Below, one piece after another: positions 6,369 through 8,974 of a stretch of 8,974 bases of DNA; within the stretch, counting starts at the first letter, position 1; every line of letters begins with the position of its first letter. The DNA comes from Gammaproteobacteria bacterium. GTDB taxonomy: Bacteria; Pseudomonadota; Gammaproteobacteria; GRL18. The translations under genes and the position numbers were made by a program. The notes under the pieces are model-generated. The model saw only the letters and a list, made by a program, of their open reading frames with translations. It was not told where the DNA came from and did no database searches. The DNA lies in the NCBI GenBank assembly GCA_027076245.1, contig JALTKC010000574.1, positions 1 through 8,974 of the forward strand, read 5' to 3'.

Positions 6369-7526
6369 ATGCGGGCCGGTGATGAATTTTTTATGGCTCA
6401 GGCCGTTGCACTGGCAAAAAAGGGCTGGTACACCACGCATCCTAATCCCCGAGTCGGCTGTGTGCTGGTTCGGGATGGGCAGATCATTGCTCAGGGCTGG
6501 CATCAGTTTGCTGGTCAGGGCCATGCTGAAGTTAATGCTCTGGCGGAGTTGGAGCGTAATAAGCAGTCCGCCAAAGGTGCAACGGCTTATGTGACTCTGG
6601 AGCCGTGCAGTCATTTTGGCCGGACGCCGCCGTGCAGTAATGCCCTGATTGAAGCCGGGGTTACGCGGGTGGTGGTGGCGATGGCTGATCCCAATCCGCT
6701 GGTGGCGGGTCAGGGGATTAAACGTTTACAGGAACACGGCCTGGAGGTCAGGGTTGGGGTTCTGGAGGCGGAAGCACGAGCCTTAAATCCGGGATTTATT
6801 CAGCGTATGGAAACGGGCAAGCCTCTGCTGCGCTGTAAAATGGCCATGAGTCTGGACGGACGTACCGCCATGGCCAGCGGTGAAAGTCAGTGGATTACTT
6901 CTGCGCAGGCCCGTGCGGATGTGCAGAGGTTGCGGGCAGAAAGCTCGGCAGTGTTAACCGGCATTGGTACGGTGCTGGCGGATGATCCGTCCATGAATGT
7001 GCGTGATGAACGTTTTGCTGATTTGACTTCACAACGCTTGCGTCAGCCTGACCGGGTGATTATGGACAGTCAGCTAAAAATATCTCCGGATGCTAACATT
7101 CTGCATCAGGAAGGACAAAGCGTGATTTGTACAGCCAAATCATCAGGGCAGCAGACACAGAAGCTACAGGCACTGGAACAATCCGGTGCGCTAATAGAAT
7201 ACCTTGAAACAGAGACGATAGCCGGTCGTGAGGTATTATCGGCCAGTGCTTTAATGACGGTGCTTGCAAAGCATCAGTATAATGAAGTCCTGCTGGAAGC
7301 CGGTGCGACCCTGGGCGGTTCTCTGCTACGGGCGGGTGTGGTGGATGAACTGGTGGTGTATATGGCGCCGCATTTAATGGGCGGTGAGGCACGGGGCTTA
7401 TTTAATATTCCGGGACTGGACAAGATGTCAGACAGGATTGAACTGGATATTAAAGATATCCGGGCGGTGGGTCGGGATGTTCGTATTACGGCAAAGGTTT
7501 TACGGAATAAACAGGCGGGAATGTAA
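6369..7526 (+). CDS. ribD: bifunctional riboflavin biosynthesis deaminase/reductase RibD
   Basis: Carries out the second and third steps of the GTP branch of riboflavin synthesis: deamination of diaminohydroxyphosphoribosylamino-pyrimidine, then NADPH-dependent reduction of the ribose side chain. The N-terminal cytidine-deaminase-like domain (about 1-145) shows GHAEVNA, with zinc ligand H52 and catalytic E54, and EPCSHFGRTPPC, with zinc ligands C80 and C89. The reductase domain (about 150-380) shows CKMAMSLDGRTA, GESQWITS (171-178), GIGTVLADDP (198-207) and EAGATLGGSLL (310-320). The 385-aa length is a little above the 367 aa of E. coli RibD. The ATG lies 6 bp after the nrdR stop with little Shine-Dalgarno; a second ATG at 6393 (MAQAVALA) is an alternative start. 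ribE follows after 4 bp, so coupled translation is likely. Confidence 0.97.
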   Translation: MRAGDEFFMAQAVALAKKGWYTTHPNPRVGCVLVRDGQIIAQGWHQFAGQGHAEVNALAELERNKQSAKGATAYVTLEPCSHFGRTPPCSNALIEAGVTRVVVAMADPNPLVAGQGIKRLQEHGLEVRVGVLEAEARALNPGFIQRMETGKPLLRCKMAMSLDGRTAMASGESQWITSAQARADVQRLRAESSAVLTGIGTVLADDPSMNVRDERFADLTSQRLRQPDRVIMDSQLKISPDANILHQEGQSVICTAKSSGQQTQKLQALEQSGALIEYLETETIAGREVLSASALMTVLAKHQYNEVLLEAGATLGGSLLRAGVVDELVVYMAPHLMGGEARGLFNIPGLDKMSDRIELDIKDIRAVGRDVRITAKVLRNKQAGM

Positions 7527-7530
7527 TTCA

Positions 7531-8196
7531 ATGTTTACCGGAATTATTCAGGCCATTGGTCAGGTAGCAGCTATTGAACCTAAGGGTATCGACAGTCGTT
7601 TTTATATTAAAACCGGTGCTCTGGATCTCTCTGATGTGGCTATTGGTGACAGTATTGCCACTAACGGAGTCTGTCTGACAGCGGTTGAACTGCCCGGTGA
7701 CGGTTTCTGGGCCGATGTTTCGGCTGAAACCTTGTCAAAAACCGGTTTCAGACATATAAAGACAGGTAGTCGGGTTAATCTGGAAAAAGCCCTGCTGCCG
7801 ACCACGCATCTGGGCGGACATATTGTCAGCGGCCATGTGGACGGTGTGGGTAAGGTTGTGGAGCGCAGTACGGCCGGGCGTTCCATTCATTTTCGGATCA
7901 AGGCACCGGATGAACTGGCTCGCTATATTGCCGCTAAGGGTTCCATCTGTGTCAATGGTATCAGCCTGACGGTTAATGCGGTCAACGGTGCAGTATTTGA
8001 GCTGAATATTGTGCCGCATACTCTGTCAGAAACTACGCTGGCCGATGCTCAGGCCGGGACAGAAGTGAATCTGGAAGTGGATATTATTGCCCGTTATCTG
8101 GAGCGTCTGTTACTCGGTGATAAGGCCGCCGAGGCAGCACCGGAGCAGGCTATTACTATGGCCTTACTGGCAGAAAATGGTTTTTTAAATCGCTGA
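7531..8196 (+). CDS. ribE: riboflavin synthase alpha chain
   Basis: Dismutates two molecules of 6,7-dimethyl-8-ribityllumazine to riboflavin plus the pyrimidine precursor; works as a trimer. The gene is also called ribC in E. coli. The 221-aa protein contains two similar lumazine-binding domains. The first (about 1-95) starts with the invariant MFTGIIQ and contains GDSIATNGVCLT (39-50). The second (about 96-200) contains GGHIVSGHVDG (95-105) and the matching KGSICVNGISLT (136-147), followed by VPHTLSETTL. The reading frame is open 49 codons upstream into ribD, but the family begins exactly at MFTGII, so the start is set at 7531, 4 bp after the ribD stop. AGGCGGGA upstream may serve as the ribosome-binding site. 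The gene ends one base before a 12-bp tandem-repeat array. Confidence 0.97.
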   Translation: MFTGIIQAIGQVAAIEPKGIDSRFYIKTGALDLSDVAIGDSIATNGVCLTAVELPGDGFWADVSAETLSKTGFRHIKTGSRVNLEKALLPTTHLGGHIVSGHVDGVGKVVERSTAGRSIHFRIKAPDELARYIAAKGSICVNGISLTVNAVNGAVFELNIVPHTLSETTLADAQAGTEVNLEVDIIARYLERLLLGDKAAEAAPEQAITMALLAENGFLNR

Positions 8197-8197
8197 C

Positions 8198-8269
8198 TTT
8201 TTATAGAAATTTTTATAGAAATTTTTATAGAAAGTTTTATAGAAAACTACATAGAAAGCAACACGGAAA
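8198..8269. repeat. 12-bp tandem repeat array between ribE and ribBA
   Basis: The unit TTTTTATAGAAA occurs three times without change (8198-8209, 8210-8221, 8222-8233). A copy with one mismatch (8234-8245) and a copy with four (8246-8257, ending in ATAGAAA) follow. A possible sixth, strongly decayed unit (8258-8269, ending in GGAAA) matches at only five positions. Divergence increases steadily away from the ribE stop codon. The unit is nearly its own reverse complement (10 of 12 positions), so neighbouring units can pair, with a G-U pair where the G falls. Each perfect unit contains TATAGA, which resembles a -10 hexamer. The array fills most of the 107-bp ribE-ribBA spacer, the only sizeable gap in the cluster. 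Confidence 0.9.
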
Positions 8270-8303
8270 CAATATTAACAGCAGGTAAACAGTAAATAAC
8301 TTT

Positions 8304-8974
8304 ATGGCTAATTTTAATTCAATAGAAGAAATACTGGATGATATCCGTCAGGGCAGGATGGTCATTATTGTGGATGACGAGGATCGTGAGAACGAGGGCG
8401 ATCTCCTGATGGCGGCCAGTAAGGTTACGCCTGAAGATATTAACTTTATGGCCACTAATGGCCGCGGGCTGATTTGTCTGACCCTGACCCAGCAGCGCTG
8501 TAAGCAGTTGCAGATCCCTTTGATGGTGGATCGCAATAGTGCAGAATACGGTACCAATTTTACAGTGTCCATTGAGGCCGCCGAAGGGGTAACCACCGGA
8601 ATTTCTGCCGGTGACCGCGCGGTGACTATTCAGGCTGCGGTGGCGCCTGATGCCAAACCTTCGGATATTGTACAGCCCGGTCATATCTTTCCTTTAGAAG
8701 CTCAGCCCGGCGGTGTGCTGACTCGTGCCGGCCATACTGAGGCGGGTTGTGATCTGGCGCGTATGGCAGGTCTGGAACCGGCGGCTGTTATTGTAGAAAT
8801 TCTTAATGAAGACGGCTCCATGGCACGTCGGCCTGATCTGGAAAAGTTTGCGGAAAAGTTTGATCTTAAAATTGGCACTATTGCGGATCTGATTGAATAC
8901 CGTCTGAAAAATGAGCATTCAGTAGAAAAAGTTAGTGAGTGCCAACTACCCACCAGTGCCGGTAAGTTCAGGCT
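8304..8974 (+). CDS. ribBA: 3,4-dihydroxy-2-butanone-4-phosphate synthase, probably bifunctional RibBA (partial, runs off the right edge)
   Basis: Makes 3,4-dihydroxy-2-butanone 4-phosphate from ribulose 5-phosphate, the four-carbon donor for lumazine synthesis. The frame is open from ATG 8304 to the window end (223 codons and two bases), so there is no stop in view. The metal- and substrate-binding motif DDEDRENEGD is at 24-33. YGTNFTVSIEA begins at 82, GVTTGISAGDRA at 95-106, and RAGHTEAGCDLA, with the second metal-binding His H144, at 141-152. After the end of the RibB domain (about residue 200), the sequence goes on as SVEKVSECQLPTSAGKFR, which resembles the start of the GTP cyclohydrolase II domain in RibBA fusions of other gammaproteobacteria. 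Whether that domain keeps its zinc cysteines cannot be seen. The ATG has only a weak Shine-Dalgarno, and the 107-bp leader is mostly tandem repeat with no FMN riboswitch. Confidence 0.93.
   Translation, partial: MANFNSIEEILDDIRQGRMVIIVDDEDRENEGDLLMAASKVTPEDINFMATNGRGLICLTLTQQRCKQLQIPLMVDRNSAEYGTNFTVSIEAAEGVTTGISAGDRAVTIQAAVAPDAKPSDIVQPGHIFPLEAQPGGVLTRAGHTEAGCDLARMAGLEPAAVIVEILNEDGSMARRPDLEKFAEKFDLKIGTIADLIEYRLKNEHSVEKVSECQLPTSAGKFR

Noticed and set aside
6099..6614. A 171-codon open frame on the minus strand across nrdR and ribD
   Set aside because: It lies opposite two strongly conserved genes, shows no recognisable motif and has the composition of an antisense shadow.
7384..7530. A 49-codon upstream extension of the riboflavin synthase reading frame, overlapping ribD
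   Set aside because: The family begins at MFTGII, there is an ATG at exactly that point 4 bp after ribD, and the extension has no family resemblance.
8198..8269. The 12-bp array as a CRISPR array
   Set aside because: Units are far too short and directly abut with no unique spacers; no cas genes are present.

Overview
This window looks like chromosomal housekeeping DNA from a gammaproteobacterium of moderate GC content. Three features support that placement. The genome has a lysyl-type EF-P pathway (EpmA and EpmB). A psd gene sits near the EF-P genes, as in the E. coli efp/epmA/psd region. The order glyA, nrdR, ribD, ribE, ribBA is common in non-enteric gammaproteobacteria. I cannot name the genus. 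No phage, plasmid, insertion-sequence transposase, defence or CRISPR gene is visible.

Layout. From about 1 to 3312 lies an EF-P module. epmB (minus strand) is divergent from efp. efp is followed on the plus strand by epmA, which starts with TTG, and by an unrecognised zinc-ribbon protein gene two bases after epmA. psd lies on the minus strand from 4156 to 3266, and its 3' end overlaps the zinc-ribbon gene by 47 bp in convergent orientation. glyA (4358-5650) is divergent from psd. A 238-bp gap after glyA holds a long imperfect inverted repeat with internal hairpins (5681-5804). nrdR, ribD and ribE then follow with gaps of only 4-6 bp. A 107-bp spacer made largely of a 12-bp tandem repeat separates ribE from ribBA, which runs off the right edge.

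How the genes work together. EpmB makes (R)-beta-lysine and EpmA attaches it to Lys34 of EF-P, so that EF-P can rescue ribosomes stalled on proline-rich stretches. The hydroxylase EpmC is not in the window. Psd makes phosphatidylethanolamine. GlyA supplies glycine and one-carbon units. NrdR represses ribonucleotide reductase genes. RibD, RibE and RibBA catalyse steps of riboflavin synthesis, and all of this last group appear to be co-transcribed.

I see no convincing new multi-gene system. The items most worth a second look are the 124-bp inverted-repeat element, the graded 12-bp tandem array inside the riboflavin operon, and the unrecognised zinc-ribbon protein next to epmA with its overlap into psd.
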